A stretch of DNA of 64,000 nt, taken from the NCBI RefSeq assembly GCF_002015085.1, contig NZ_MUXW01000017.1, positions 12,798 to 76,797 of the forward strand, read 5' to 3'. The stretch is from Glaesserella parasuis (lineage in GTDB: Bacteria > Pseudomonadota > Gammaproteobacteria > Enterobacterales > Pasteurellaceae). The notes under the pieces were generated by a model that worked only from the letters and a program-made list of their open reading frames with translations, was not told the DNA's origin and did not search any database. A program made the position numbers and the translations under genes. Of the stretch, positions 22,625 through 31,446 are shown piece by piece (position 1 is the first letter of the stretch; each line of letters begins with the position of its first letter).

Positions 22625-23821
22625 TCATTGAAGTTGCTGATTTCTACAAGAGAGAAAATAATAGGCAATAAATCCAACTACCGTACAAGCCGCCATCGTA
22701 TAGAGCATTGGACGCTCGCTGGTTAGCGGAACATGGGATAATCCTGCCCCAACTAATGAACCAATCCCAAAGCGAGCAGTACCAGCTACGGCATTGGCGG
22801 TACCTGCCATTTGTGGATAGCGATCTAAAATTGCCGCTGAAGCATTACTACCAATGGTCGAAACCATTCCTACAAAAAATGCTACGCCAATTGCCATTGA
22901 CCATAAGCCTAATTGCAATGTCGCAGAAATAATCAGCCAAATACCCGCTAGGAGTTGTAAGCTCATTCCAATGCGTAACATTTTTTCTGAGCCGATTTTG
23001 GTGACAAGTCGTCCGTTGATAAAGGTCATCACCATCATCACAGCTATATTTAGCATAAAAAAGTAGCCAAAGTATTCAGATGAAACCCCATAAAGCCCAA
23101 TATAAACCAGCGAGCCAGAAGTAAGAAAGCAAAACATTCCTGCAAAGGACATTCCACCAACGAGAACATATCCTAACGTTGCTTTATGGGAAATCAATGT
23201 CGTAAAATTTTGTAGTACTTGACGAAAACTCAACGGCATTCGATTTTCTGTACTCAAGGTTTCAGGAATAAGCGTTGCTACTAAACAAACGCAGACAATC
23301 CCCATCACCATTAAAATATAAAAAATAGCGTGCCAATGTAGCCACTTCGCTACATATCCGCCTAAAATAGGCGCTACGAGCGGTGCGATCATCGTAATAA
23401 TCATAATGGTGGACATTAATCGGGCAAACTGGTTGCGAACGAATATATCTCGCACTAAAGCCCCGAGTACCACTGCAGGTGCAGCTCCAAATAAGCCTTG
23501 TAATAGACGCAATAGATAGAAATTTTCAATACTCAATACTTGTGTTAAGAAAAAAGCTGCGACAGCCCCGCCAGATAAGCCAAGTAAAATAATCGGTTTA
23601 CGTCCGAAACTATCGGCAATTGGTCCCCAAAAAAGTTGCCCAATTGCAAAGCCGAAAGTAAAAATCGCAAGAGTTGTTTGCACCTTTTCTTGAGATACCG
23701 ACAGATCTTGAGCAATATCGAGAAAAGATGGCAGATACATATCAATTGCAAGCGGTGGCAACATTGAGAGTAATCCCATAATCACCACAAAAAATCCATT
23801 TGGTTTAGTTATCTTGTTCAT
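22625..23821 (-). CDS. Bcr/CflA family multidrug efflux transporter
   Basis: Major facilitator superfamily drug:H+ antiporter of 398 residues with twelve predicted membrane helices. PPLAIDMYLPSFLDIAQDL near the N terminus is the Bcr/CflA hallmark, followed by GQLFWGPIADSFGRKPIILL (MFS motif A) and QGLFGAAPAVVLGALVRDIF. Substrates cannot be told from sequence; family members export bicyclomycin, chloramphenicol or sulfonamides. The stop abuts the rsuA start region on the same strand: rsuA begins upstream and ends one base before this start, so bcr-rsuA order on the minus strand is rsuA then this gene. Confidence 0.9.
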   Translation of the reverse strand: MNKITKPNGFFVVIMGLLSMLPPLAIDMYLPSFLDIAQDLSVSQEKVQTTLAIFTFGFAIGQLFWGPIADSFGRKPIILLGLSGGAVAAFFLTQVLSIENFYLLRLLQGLFGAAPAVVLGALVRDIFVRNQFARLMSTIMIITMIAPLVAPILGGYVAKWLHWHAIFYILMVMGIVCVCLVATLIPETLSTENRMPLSFRQVLQNFTTLISHKATLGYVLVGGMSFAGMFCFLTSGSLVYIGLYGVSSEYFGYFFMLNIAVMMVMTFINGRLVTKIGSEKMLRIGMSLQLLAGIWLIISATLQLGLWSMAIGVAFFVGMVSTIGSNASAAILDRYPQMAGTANAVAGTARFGIGSLVGAGLSHVPLTSERPMLYTMAACTVVGFIAYYFLSCRNQQLQ

Positions 23822-24514
23822 TTAAAAACTCGCTACTTCGTCTTCAGTCAAAGCTCTAAATTCCCCTTCAGCAAGAGTTTCATCAAGCACCACATTACCA
23901 ATTCGCCAGCGGTGCAATGCAACCACTTTGTTTCCAAGAGCAGCAAACATACGTTTGACTTGATGGTAACGCCCTTCGCTGATAGTTAAATTGACATTGT
24001 AATCATCTAAAATTTCAAGGGTAGCAGGTTTTGTTAAGGTTTTTTCACCACGCAATAAAATGCCTTCGGCAAATTGCGTGGTATAAAAATCTTCCACGGG
24101 ATCAGCAAGGGTAACTAAGTAGGTTTTTTCACAATGATGTTTGGGGGAAGTAATGCGGTGTGACCATTGTCCGTCATCGGTTAATAAAACTAAGCCTGTT
24201 GTGTCAGCATCTAAACGCCCTGCACAATGTAATTTTGTGGTAAGTGGATAGTCAAAAAATTGAAATACTGTCGGGTAGTCGCCATCATCGTGAGAGCAAA
24301 CACAATTTTGTGGTTTATACAGCATAAAATATTGCCCTTCATCAACCCAAGCTAGCGGTTCGCCATCAAAACAGATCTCATCTTGCTCACTGATTTTGGT
24401 TGCACTATTTTTTTCAACCACACCATTAACAGTGACTTGCCCTGTCCGTAGAGCTTTACTTGCCTGAGAGCGAGTAAACCCAGTGTTTTCTGCTATAAAT
24501 TTATCTAAACGCAT
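23822..24514 (-). CDS. rsuA: 16S rRNA pseudouridine(516) synthase
   Basis: Isomerises U516 of 16S rRNA. The 230-residue protein starts with an S4 RNA-binding domain ([31 protein letters not shown]), then the RluB/E/F/RsuA catalytic core with [20 protein letters not shown] containing the catalytic Asp, [11 protein letters not shown] and [20 protein letters not shown]. Length matches RsuA. It ends immediately before the Bcr/CflA exporter start on the same strand and may be co-transcribed with it. Confidence 0.93.
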   Translation of the reverse strand: MRLDKFIAENTGFTRSQASKALRTGQVTVNGVVEKNSATKISEQDEICFDGEPLAWVDEGQYFMLYKPQNCVCSHDDGDYPTVFQFFDYPLTTKLHCAGRLDADTTGLVLLTDDGQWSHRITSPKHHCEKTYLVTLADPVEDFYTTQFAEGILLRGEKTLTKPATLEILDDYNVNLTISEGRYHQVKRMFAALGNKVVALHRWRIGNVVLDETLAEGEFRALTEDEVASF

Positions 24515-24596
24515 GTTTTACCTGAAAATTGAATAAAGTGCGACATTATATCTACATTTTCATAACAAGGTTAAAGATATTGACAATATATTGATA

Positions 24597-25973
24597 TTAT
24601 TCCACCCACAACGGCAATTGCATTTTGACGCGTAATCCGCCTAATGGGCTTTTTTCTGCTCTAACTGAACCGTGATGTTGTCGTATTGCATTGGCAACAA
24701 TAGATAAACCAAGCCCTGTTCCCCCCGTTTGTCTTGCTCTGTCTTCTTGAACACGATAGAACGGACGGAATATTTCTTCATATTGATCTTCTGGAACACC
24801 TTCTCCATCATCATCAACAAGAATATAAAGATCGCTGGTATCAATATAAAACATCACTTTTACGGTTGTTTGAGCATATTTTTTGGCGTTGCGAATGACA
24901 TTTTCGACGGCACTAGCTAACAATACAACATTGCCATTTACAAAGTAACGCTCAGGGTGGAGGATACGTTGGCTTACGACTAAATCAAATCCACTTTGTT
25001 CCAATTCAAATTTGGCATCATTTAATACATCGTCCCATATTTTATGGATTGGAAAGACTTCTCGCTCTAGATGGTGATTAGCTTGTTTACGAGATAGAAC
25101 CAATAAATCGTGAATCATTGTGTCCAGTTTTGTAATTTCACCTTCAATACGAGTAATTTCACTGCTTTCACCATTTCGACGAAGCAAGAGAGATAAAGCT
25201 AATTGCATTCGAGTCAAAGGGGTTTTTAATTCGTGCGAAATATCGGATAAGAGACGATGCTGATAGTTGGTTAGTCGTTCTAATGCGACAATCATTTCAT
25301 TAAAACTTGCTCCTACTTGACGGAGTTCTTCAATGCCTGAGGTTTCTAATTTGGGATTGATGGCTAAGTTTCCTCGTGCTACTGCATTTGCGGTTAAACG
25401 CAGTTCTTTTACTGGTTTGGCAATGCGGTACGATAGCCAGATCATCACTGGGCTACTGACAAAAAGAAACAAAAGTAGCATTATCCAAGGCGAGTCAAAT
25501 AATGTATTAATGAGCTCTCGTTGAGGGTTCACTTTTTTAGTGAAATAGAGGTCGTAAGTGCGAGTGTGAGAACTTGCAAGAAAAGGACCGTAAAATTCCA
25601 TTGTGCCGAAGCGTCTTTGTAATGGTTGGCGGTGATTTTTTGCCTTATATATAAAAGCGTGGAAAGCTTCATTATTTTCCTCTCTTATTCCTGCTAATTG
25701 TTGTGAGGCGTGATCAAAGAGGATAATGTCAAAACCATTAATAGATGCTACAGAGAGATTGTGGCGAAACACTTCGTCTAAATTATATTCTTGTTCTACA
25801 TATTTGGTTTCGTGCTGTAAAAAGCCTAATTGAAAATCGTCAATTTGCTTGAAACGACGAGTATCTAAACTTGGCAGTAAAATAGCAAGAGCCAAAATAA
25901 TGGCAATGGTAACCATAAAAGAGGCAAAGATTTGATAGGCTAAATATCTTCGGAAATTTCTAAGTTTTAACAT
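24597..25973 (-). CDS. cpxA: Sensor histidine kinase CpxA
   Basis: Inner-membrane kinase/phosphatase that senses envelope stress and controls CpxR. Starting at the ATG at 25973 (MLKLRNFRRYLAYQIFASFM) it has 458 residues; an upstream in-frame start would add eleven atypical residues. Order: TM1 at about 13-32, a periplasmic domain, TM2 near 155-175, HAMP, the H box HELKTPLTRMQLALSLLLRR, N box NVIRNAKKYA and G boxes DDDGEGVPEDQYEEIFRPF and GGTGLGLSIVANAIRQHHG. cpxR lies upstream; a hairpin separates the two. Confidence 0.95.
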   Translation of the reverse strand: MLKLRNFRRYLAYQIFASFMVTIAIILALAILLPSLDTRRFKQIDDFQLGFLQHETKYVEQEYNLDEVFRHNLSVASINGFDIILFDHASQQLAGIREENNEAFHAFIYKAKNHRQPLQRRFGTMEFYGPFLASSHTRTYDLYFTKKVNPQRELINTLFDSPWIMLLLFLFVSSPVMIWLSYRIAKPVKELRLTANAVARGNLAINPKLETSGIEELRQVGASFNEMIVALERLTNYQHRLLSDISHELKTPLTRMQLALSLLLRRNGESSEITRIEGEITKLDTMIHDLLVLSRKQANHHLEREVFPIHKIWDDVLNDAKFELEQSGFDLVVSQRILHPERYFVNGNVVLLASAVENVIRNAKKYAQTTVKVMFYIDTSDLYILVDDDGEGVPEDQYEEIFRPFYRVQEDRARQTGGTGLGLSIVANAIRQHHGSVRAEKSPLGGLRVKMQLPLWVE

Positions 25974-25993
25974 AACGGCTAACCTATAGATAG

Positions 25994-26024
25994 AAAAATC
26001 CCCCAACTATACACAAGCTGAGGG
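25994..26024 (-). terminator. Attenuator-like hairpin between cpxR and cpxA
   Basis: On the minus strand CCCTCAGC pairs with GTTGGGGG (8 bp, two G-T wobbles), followed by ATTTTT. It lies between cpxR (upstream) and cpxA (downstream) and could lower cpxA expression relative to cpxR. Confidence 0.5.
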
Positions 26025-26041
26025 ACTTTATTTTGTTATGA

Positions 26042-26767
26042 TTATTTTTCAGTCACTAGTAAATAACCACGACCACGCAAGGTTTTAAACCAAGGGAGAT
26101 TATCATTACGCTCAGGGAGTTTTTTACGCAAATTAGATATATGCATATCAATCGCTCTATCGTATGGCGTTAAACGTTTACCTAAAATCTCAAGGCTTAA
26201 CAGTTCGCGTGAGAGAATTTGTCCAGGGTTACGCATTAAAATTTGTAACAATGCAAATTCTGTTCCTGTAAGATCTAAATCTTTTCCTTCATAAATCGCT
26301 TGCTGGAGACCAGGGTGAAGCTCAACGCCACCAAATTGTAGTAATTTTCTGTCATCGTCATCATTTATAACGAATGTTGTTTCAACAGGTATACTTGGTT
26401 TCTGTGTGATTGATCTGCGTAAGATAGCTTTTATACGTGCAACCAACTCTCTATCGTTAAATGGTTTTGGTAGGTAATCATCTGCACCAAGTTCCAAACC
26501 AAGCACACGATCAATTTCGTCATCTCTTGCGCTTAACATGAGAACTGGGGTTGAGTATTTTTGACGAATCTGTTTTAAGGTTTCAATACCATTAAGAATT
26601 GGCATCATGACATCAAGTAGAATGAGATCGTAGTTCTGTATCTCTAATTCAGTTAAGGCATCTTGACCATTGTGTACAGTATGAATATCAAAGCCTTCAA
26701 GAGAGAGTGATTCTGAAAGTAATTCAGTTAAATCTACATCATCGTCAACAAGTAAAATTTTTGGCAT
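26042..26767 (-). CDS. cpxR: Response regulator CpxR
   Basis: OmpR-family transcription factor of the Cpx envelope stress response. The 241 residues show a receiver domain (ILLVDDDVDLTELLSESL, YDLILLDVMMPILNGIETL with the phosphoacceptor Asp, PVLMLSARD, GADDYLPKPFNDRELVARI) and a winged-helix output domain (LTGTEFALLQILMRNPGQIL, DRAIDMHISNLRKKLP, LRGRGYLL). Its partner cpxA follows 68 bases downstream. No cpxP is visible beside it. Confidence 0.96.
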   Translation of the reverse strand: MPKILLVDDDVDLTELLSESLSLEGFDIHTVHNGQDALTELEIQNYDLILLDVMMPILNGIETLKQIRQKYSTPVLMLSARDDEIDRVLGLELGADDYLPKPFNDRELVARIKAILRRSITQKPSIPVETTFVINDDDDRKLLQFGGVELHPGLQQAIYEGKDLDLTGTEFALLQILMRNPGQILSRELLSLEILGKRLTPYDRAIDMHISNLRKKLPERNDNLPWFKTLRGRGYLLVTEK

Positions 26768-26866
26768 AGCTCTATTTCCCTATTCCATTGATCATTTCTT
26801 GATTATTTACATAAATTATCTTTACATAAACAAATCTATAGTATTACTTTGCCTAATCTTGTCAAT

Positions 26867-27643
26867 TTATTCCACTTTTTTTATTTCATTCCACAGAAAA
26901 TCTAGTTCGGATAATGTGCAATCTTGAGGTTTTTTCCCTTGAGAAATCAGATAATTCTCAATTTTCCTAAACCGATTTTCAAATTTTACATTTGCATTGC
27001 GAAGTGCAGTTTCTGAGTCAATTTTGTGGTGACGGCATAGATTGACTGTTGCAAATAATAAATCGCCTAATTCTTCCGCCAATTTTTCAGGCTGCTGTTG
27101 TTGAATTTCTTCTTGAACTTCGGTGAGTTCTTCTTCTACTTTGGCAAGTACATCTTGCGGATTATCCCAATCAAAACCGACTTTAGCACAACGCTTTTGC
27201 AATTTGTCTGCACGAGTAAGGGCAGGCAGAGCAAAAGGCAGATCATCTAATATAGACGTTTGCTGTTTTGCTTCTTTCTCTTTAGCTTTCTGTGCTTCCC
27301 AGTTTTGTAGAGCTTCTTCACTGTTGGTGGCAGTGGTATCCCCAAAAACGTGTGGATGGCGATAAATTAATTTGTCGTGAATATCGTTTAGAACATCTTG
27401 AAAGCTAAAGATTCCTTCTTCTTTAGCTAATTGACTAAGAAATACCACTTGTAGCAACAGATCGCCTAATTCTTCACGCAAAGCGCTACGATTTTTAGTA
27501 TAAATTGCTTCCGCCACTTCATAGGTTTCTTCCAATAGATTCGGGAGCATTGTGTCAAAGGTCTGTTTAATATCCCAAGGACAGCCTGTTTCTTTGTCGC
27601 GTAAACGCTCAACGATGTCTAAAAATTGCTGAATGGTTGCCAT
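26867..27643 (-). CDS. mazG: Nucleoside triphosphate pyrophosphohydrolase
   Basis: Hydrolyses NTPs and dNTPs to monophosphates and pyrophosphate, limiting non-canonical nucleotides. The 258-residue protein has the duplicated MazG all-alpha domain: CPWDIKQTFDTMLPNLLEET YEVAEAI with the metal-binding EExxE pattern and a second copy, FDWDNPQDVLAKVEEELTEV QEEIQ followed by KLAEELGDLLFATVNLCRHH. Length matches E. coli MazG (263). There is no mazEF neighbour, as usual in Pasteurellaceae. Confidence 0.95.
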   Translation of the reverse strand: MATIQQFLDIVERLRDKETGCPWDIKQTFDTMLPNLLEETYEVAEAIYTKNRSALREELGDLLLQVVFLSQLAKEEGIFSFQDVLNDIHDKLIYRHPHVFGDTTATNSEEALQNWEAQKAKEKEAKQQTSILDDLPFALPALTRADKLQKRCAKVGFDWDNPQDVLAKVEEELTEVQEEIQQQQPEKLAEELGDLLFATVNLCRHHKIDSETALRNANVKFENRFRKIENYLISQGKKPQDCTLSELDFLWNEIKKVE

Positions 27644-28113
27644 AGTGTTTTCCTTAAAAAGCGTATTTGCGAGCTTTAAAAAATAATTAAAGATTGAAAG
27701 AAACGGTTTTACCTGTTGTTATGTATAGCACTTAAACAAAAGATATAGTAGGGACGCCACGCTTGGCGTCCAATGTCAATATAATTTTTACAAATATCAA
27801 TATCGTAGGGACACACTGAGTGTGTCCGCCTGTAAAGTAAGGTTAAATGAAACAGACGCCAAGCGTGGCGTCCCTACGGACACTTTAATTTAAATGGTTC
27901 ATTTTTTATTTACGGATACACGCAGTGTGTCCCTACTATTATGAGTATATTTTGGGTGTTTTATGGATTGTAATCAACAGCTTTTTCAAGCGCAATGTGA
28001 GATTTCAGTCGAGTTAATCTGTTAAAACAGTTGGAAAATAGTATTAGCATTTGTCAATTTTAGTGAAGATAGGTATGCTTGTAACGTTCAAAAATCGATT
28101 TTAAGGAATGATT
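27644..28113. other. Noncoding region between mazG and pepP
   Basis: About 470 bases between divergent genes. The centre (27748-27936) is a four-element REP cluster. The right third (27940-28100) is ordinary AT-rich DNA that should carry the pepP promoter. No small gene with a convincing start and ribosome site was found. Confidence 0.6.
27748..27936. repeat. Interleaved REP cluster with two stem families
   Basis: Four GTAG-footed palindromes: B-type GGACGCCA/TGGCGTCC at 27748-27771 (forward) and 27854-27877 (reverse); A-type GGACACAC/GTGTGTCC at 27805-27827 (forward, loop TGA) and 27913-27936 (reverse, one stem mismatch). Order is B+, A+, B-, A-. Confidence 0.85.
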
Positions 28114-29439
28114 ATGGATCTCGCTTATTTACAAAAACTCCCCCAAGAAGAATTTCACACTCGTCGTCAGCGTTTGTTTGAACAAATGCAAGACAACTCA
28201 ACCTTGATTGTCTTTACCGAAACAGAAAAACGCCGTAATAACGACTGCGACTATTTATTCCGTCCAGATAGCTATTTTTGGTATCTCACGGGATTTGCTG
28301 AACCTAAATCAGCGTTAGTGTTGCTGAAAAAAGCAGGGCAGTGTGAGAGCTTGATTTTTTTACGCAAAAAAGATCCGCTAATGGAAACGTGGAACGGTCG
28401 CCGTTTAGGTATTGAAGTTGCACCACAGACGTTAAACGTCGATCAAGCCTACGATATCGAAGATATTCAAACCATTCTTGCAGAAAAATGGACAGATTTG
28501 ACCGCTTGTTACTATGCAAGAAATGTGCAAACGTGGGGCGATCAGATTGTTTTTGCAACCTTTGATGCCATCACTGCAAGCCGTAAAAAAGCCCCAACAA
28601 CTTTGATTGATTGGCAACCGATACTCTCTGAAATGCGATTGTTCAAATCTGAAGCCGAAATTGCCTTATTACAACAAGCCTGCCAAATTTCAGCCTTTGG
28701 GCATTTACGAGCAATGAAACAAACTCGCCCAAACCGTTACGAAATGGAAATCGAAGGAGAAATTCAATACGAATTTTCTCGTTTTGGCTCTCGCTTTGCG
28801 TCCTATAATCAAATTATTGCAGGGGGCAATAATGCGTGCATTTTGCACTATAATGAGAACGATCAAGTGTTAAAAGATGGTGATTTACTGCTAATTGATG
28901 CAGGGGCAGAGTTTGCAATGTATGCAGGCGACATCACCCGAACTATTCCCATTAATGGCAAATTTTCTACGGCTCAGAAAGAGGTGTATGAAATTGTATT
29001 GGAAGCCTTAAAAGAAGCGACTAAACTGCTTGTACCGCAAAGCTCGATCCAACTGGCTAACGATAAAGCAGTGCGTATTATGACAGAAGGAATGGTACGT
29101 TTAGGCATATTAAAAGGCAATGTTGATGAGTTAATTGAGAATAAAGCCTACCGACAATTTTATATGCACGGCTTAGGACATTGGCTAGGCTTAGATGTCC
29201 ACGATGTCGGCGACTATGGCAATGAACGAGATCGACCGCTTGAAATCGGTATGGTGCTTACCGTTGAGCCTGGATTATATATCCCGAAAGATGCCGATGT
29301 TCCAGAGCAATATAAAGGCATTGGTATTCGAATTGAAGATAATCTTTTAATCACCGAATACGGCAATAAAAATCTTACGTCAGGCGTGCCGAAAGAGATT
29401 GCGGAGATTGAGGCGGTAATGGGGCAAGCGACGAATTAA
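28114..29439 (+). CDS. pepP: Xaa-Pro aminopeptidase
   Basis: Removes the N-terminal residue before proline. At 441 residues it has the N-terminal AMP_N domain (FHTRRQRLFEQMQDNSTLIV, DSYFWYLTGFAEPKSALVLL) and the pita-bread M24 catalytic domain. Metal ligands are in LLIDAGAEFAMYAGDITRTI (two Asp), HGLGHWLGLDVHDVG (His), LTVEPGLYIP (Glu) and GIGIRIEDNLLIT (Glu). I take the ATG at 28114: AAGGA at 28103-28107 directly abuts the alternative ATG at 28108 but is well spaced for 28114. Confidence 0.95.
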   Translation: MDLAYLQKLPQEEFHTRRQRLFEQMQDNSTLIVFTETEKRRNNDCDYLFRPDSYFWYLTGFAEPKSALVLLKKAGQCESLIFLRKKDPLMETWNGRRLGIEVAPQTLNVDQAYDIEDIQTILAEKWTDLTACYYARNVQTWGDQIVFATFDAITASRKKAPTTLIDWQPILSEMRLFKSEAEIALLQQACQISAFGHLRAMKQTRPNRYEMEIEGEIQYEFSRFGSRFASYNQIIAGGNNACILHYNENDQVLKDGDLLLIDAGAEFAMYAGDITRTIPINGKFSTAQKEVYEIVLEALKEATKLLVPQSSIQLANDKAVRIMTEGMVRLGILKGNVDELIENKAYRQFYMHGLGHWLGLDVHDVGDYGNERDRPLEIGMVLTVEPGLYIPKDADVPEQYKGIGIRIEDNLLITEYGNKNLTSGVPKEIAEIEAVMGQATN

Positions 29440-29502
29440 TCTCTTGAATAAGCTAGAAAATAAGACTAGACTCACTTATCGGACTAAGAAAAAGGGGCTG
29501 TT

Positions 29503-29766
29503 ATGCTAAATCAATCTTTAGAAAGTGTGAATATGCACGAAGCAAAAACCAATTTTTCTCGCATTGTTGAAGATGTGAAACGTTTTGGAAAGCCGATCAT
29601 CATCGCAAAATCAGGTAAACCACAGGTTAAAATTGTGCCTTTGGATACTATACAAAATGGCAGTCGCTTTGGTTTTATGAAAAAGCAAAATATGCAAATT
29701 CCTGAAGATTTTGACCGCTTGTATCAAAATGAAATTGTGGCAATGTTTGAAGGAAAAGAGGAATGA
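29503..29766 (+). CDS. Phd/YefM-family antitoxin
   Basis: Antitoxin of a type II toxin-antitoxin pair; binds its own promoter and neutralises the toxin through its C-terminal tail. The 87 residues show the Phd-like N-terminal DNA-binding fold: VNMHEAKTNFSRIVEDVKRF GKPIIIAKSGKPQVKIVPL. The C-terminal half (FGFMKKQNMQIPEDFDRLYQ) resembles the toxin-binding segment in antitoxins that pair with PIN toxins. The stop overlaps the toxin start by 4 bases (ATGA). Confidence 0.88.
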   Translation: MLNQSLESVNMHEAKTNFSRIVEDVKRFGKPIIIAKSGKPQVKIVPLDTIQNGSRFGFMKKQNMQIPEDFDRLYQNEIVAMFEGKEE

Positions 29767-30170
29767 AGATCTTAGTAGACAGCCATATTTTGCTTTGGCT
29801 TGCGTGGGATAAAAAAGAAAACCTATCGCCACAAGCGGTGGAATTACTTGATGACCCGACCAGTGAAATCTATTTTAGTTTAGCAAGTTTATGGGAAATT
29901 GCGATTAAATCTAGTTTAGGTAAACCTGATTTTGACATTGATGTAGAAGCCTTAGAGCAAGGCTTAATTCAGGTAGGTTGTCGAATGCTAGCTATTGAAT
30001 TACCCCATATTCTAAAACAAGCTCAGCATCCTTTTATTCATCGAGATCCCTTTGATCGTCTATTAATGGCTCAGGCGGAAGTAGAAAATGTCTTTTTTAT
30101 GACCGCAGATACTATGATTTTGAAGTATCAGAAACCTTATATTATCGACGTGAGAAGCTATAAAAATTGA
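29763..30170 (+). CDS. PIN-domain ribonuclease toxin (VapC-like)
   Basis: Putative RNA-cleaving toxin of 135 residues. The PIN-domain acidic residues are present: Asp6 in ILVDSHILLWLAW, Glu45 in SLWEIAIKSSLGK, Asp98 in HRDPFDRLLMAQA and Asp116 in FFMTADTMIL. The DSHxLLW start and the HRDPFDRLL motif mark the VapC subgroup that pairs with Phd/YefM-type antitoxins. It overlaps the antitoxin by 4 bases and appears intact. The RNA target is unknown. Confidence 0.88.
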   Translation: MKILVDSHILLWLAWDKKENLSPQAVELLDDPTSEIYFSLASLWEIAIKSSLGKPDFDIDVEALEQGLIQVGCRMLAIELPHILKQAQHPFIHRDPFDRLLMAQAEVENVFFMTADTMILKYQKPYIIDVRSYKN

Positions 30171-30235
30171 AATTTTTGACAGCCCCATATTTCCGCTAGA
30201 ATGCAAAGCACCATTTTTTATAAGAGGCAAACACA

Positions 30236-31318
30236 ATGACACAAGTTTATAATTTCAGCGCAGGCCCGGCGATGATGCCGACTGCCGTATTAGAAAAAGC
30301 ACAAGCAGAATTGTTGAATTGGCAAAATCAACACACTTCAGTAATGGAAGTTAGCCATCGTGGTAAATTGTTTATGGAAATGATCGCAGAGTGTGAACAA
30401 AATTTCCGTAAGCTCTATAACATTCCTGAAAACTACAAAATTTTATTCCTACAAGGTGGTGCGAGAGGGCAATTTGCGGCAATTCCGATGAACTTAATCG
30501 GCGAAAAAGGCAAGGCGCTTTATTTAACTAGCGGTCATTGGTCAGCGACAGCGGCGAAAGAAGCTCGTAATTTCTGTGAAATTGATGAAATCAATATTTT
30601 AGAGCAAGGCGATGAACTCAAGGTGGGTAACCTTGATTTTAGCGAGATTGCAGAACAGTACGACTATGTTCATTATTGCCCGAACGAAACCATTAGCGGT
30701 GTGGAAATTTTTAATGAGCCAAAAGTGGGCAATGCGGTGTTAGTGGCTGATATGTCCTCTAACATTCTCTCTCGTGCTATCGATATCAGCAAATTTGGTA
30801 TCATTTATGCAGGCGCTCAGAAGAACTTAGGGCCGGCTGGGATTATCCTTGTGATTGTGCGTGAAGACTTGATTGGCAAGGCTCGCAAAGCAACGCCATC
30901 TATTTGGAATTACGAAACCCAAGCTAACAACGATTCAATGATCAACACACCACCAACATTTGCTTGGTATCTCTGTTCATTGGTATTCAAACATCTGCTT
31001 GAACTAGGCGGTTTAGCTGAAATTGAAAAACGCAATCAAGCTAAAGCAGAATTACTTTATCGCTACCTTGATAACAGCAATTTCTACCGCAACACCGTTG
31101 CTAAAGCGAACCGTTCTTTAATGAATGTCACCTTTACCACAGGCAACGACGAACTCAATGCAAAATTTGTGGCGGAAGCGACCGCTTGCGGTTTACAAGC
31201 CTTAAAAGGTCACAAAGTGTTAGGCGGTATGCGTGCATCAATCTACAACGCAATGCCGATTGAAGGCGTACAAGCGTTGATTGCGTTTATGCAGAAGTTT
31301 GAGGCAGAAAATAAATAA
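30236..31318 (+). CDS. serC: Phosphoserine aminotransferase
   Basis: PLP enzyme for serine (3-phosphohydroxypyruvate to phosphoserine) and pyridoxal phosphate synthesis. The 360 residues begin VYNFSAGPAMMPTAVLEKAQ and include MEVSHRGKLF, FLQGGARGQFAAIPMNL, ADMSSNILSRAIDISKFGII and the PLP lysine in YAGAQKNLGPAGI. AAGAGG precedes the ATG. In relatives I recall serC beside hisC; here the hsd locus lies between them. Confidence 0.96.
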   Translation: MTQVYNFSAGPAMMPTAVLEKAQAELLNWQNQHTSVMEVSHRGKLFMEMIAECEQNFRKLYNIPENYKILFLQGGARGQFAAIPMNLIGEKGKALYLTSGHWSATAAKEARNFCEIDEINILEQGDELKVGNLDFSEIAEQYDYVHYCPNETISGVEIFNEPKVGNAVLVADMSSNILSRAIDISKFGIIYAGAQKNLGPAGIILVIVREDLIGKARKATPSIWNYETQANNDSMINTPPTFAWYLCSLVFKHLLELGGLAEIEKRNQAKAELLYRYLDNSNFYRNTVAKANRSLMNVTFTTGNDELNAKFVAEATACGLQALKGHKVLGGMRASIYNAMPIEGVQALIAFMQKFEAENK

Positions 31319-31324
31319 TTTATT

Positions 31325-31415
31325 GTAGGGACACACTGCGTGTGTCCGTTATCAATGTTTTTCACGTATTTTTGATTTCATTAATATTTTTCGGACACAC
31401 GCAGTGTGTCCCTAC
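31325..31415. repeat. REP pair, inverted (A-type stem), between serC and hsdM
   Basis: Forward GTAG plus GGACACACTGCGTGTGTCC at 31325-31347, reverse copy with CTAC at 31393-31415, separated by 45 AT-rich bases. Marks the left edge of the type I restriction locus. Confidence 0.88.
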
Positions 31416-31446
31416 GAGTAGATTTTTTTTACGGAGATATAGTATA

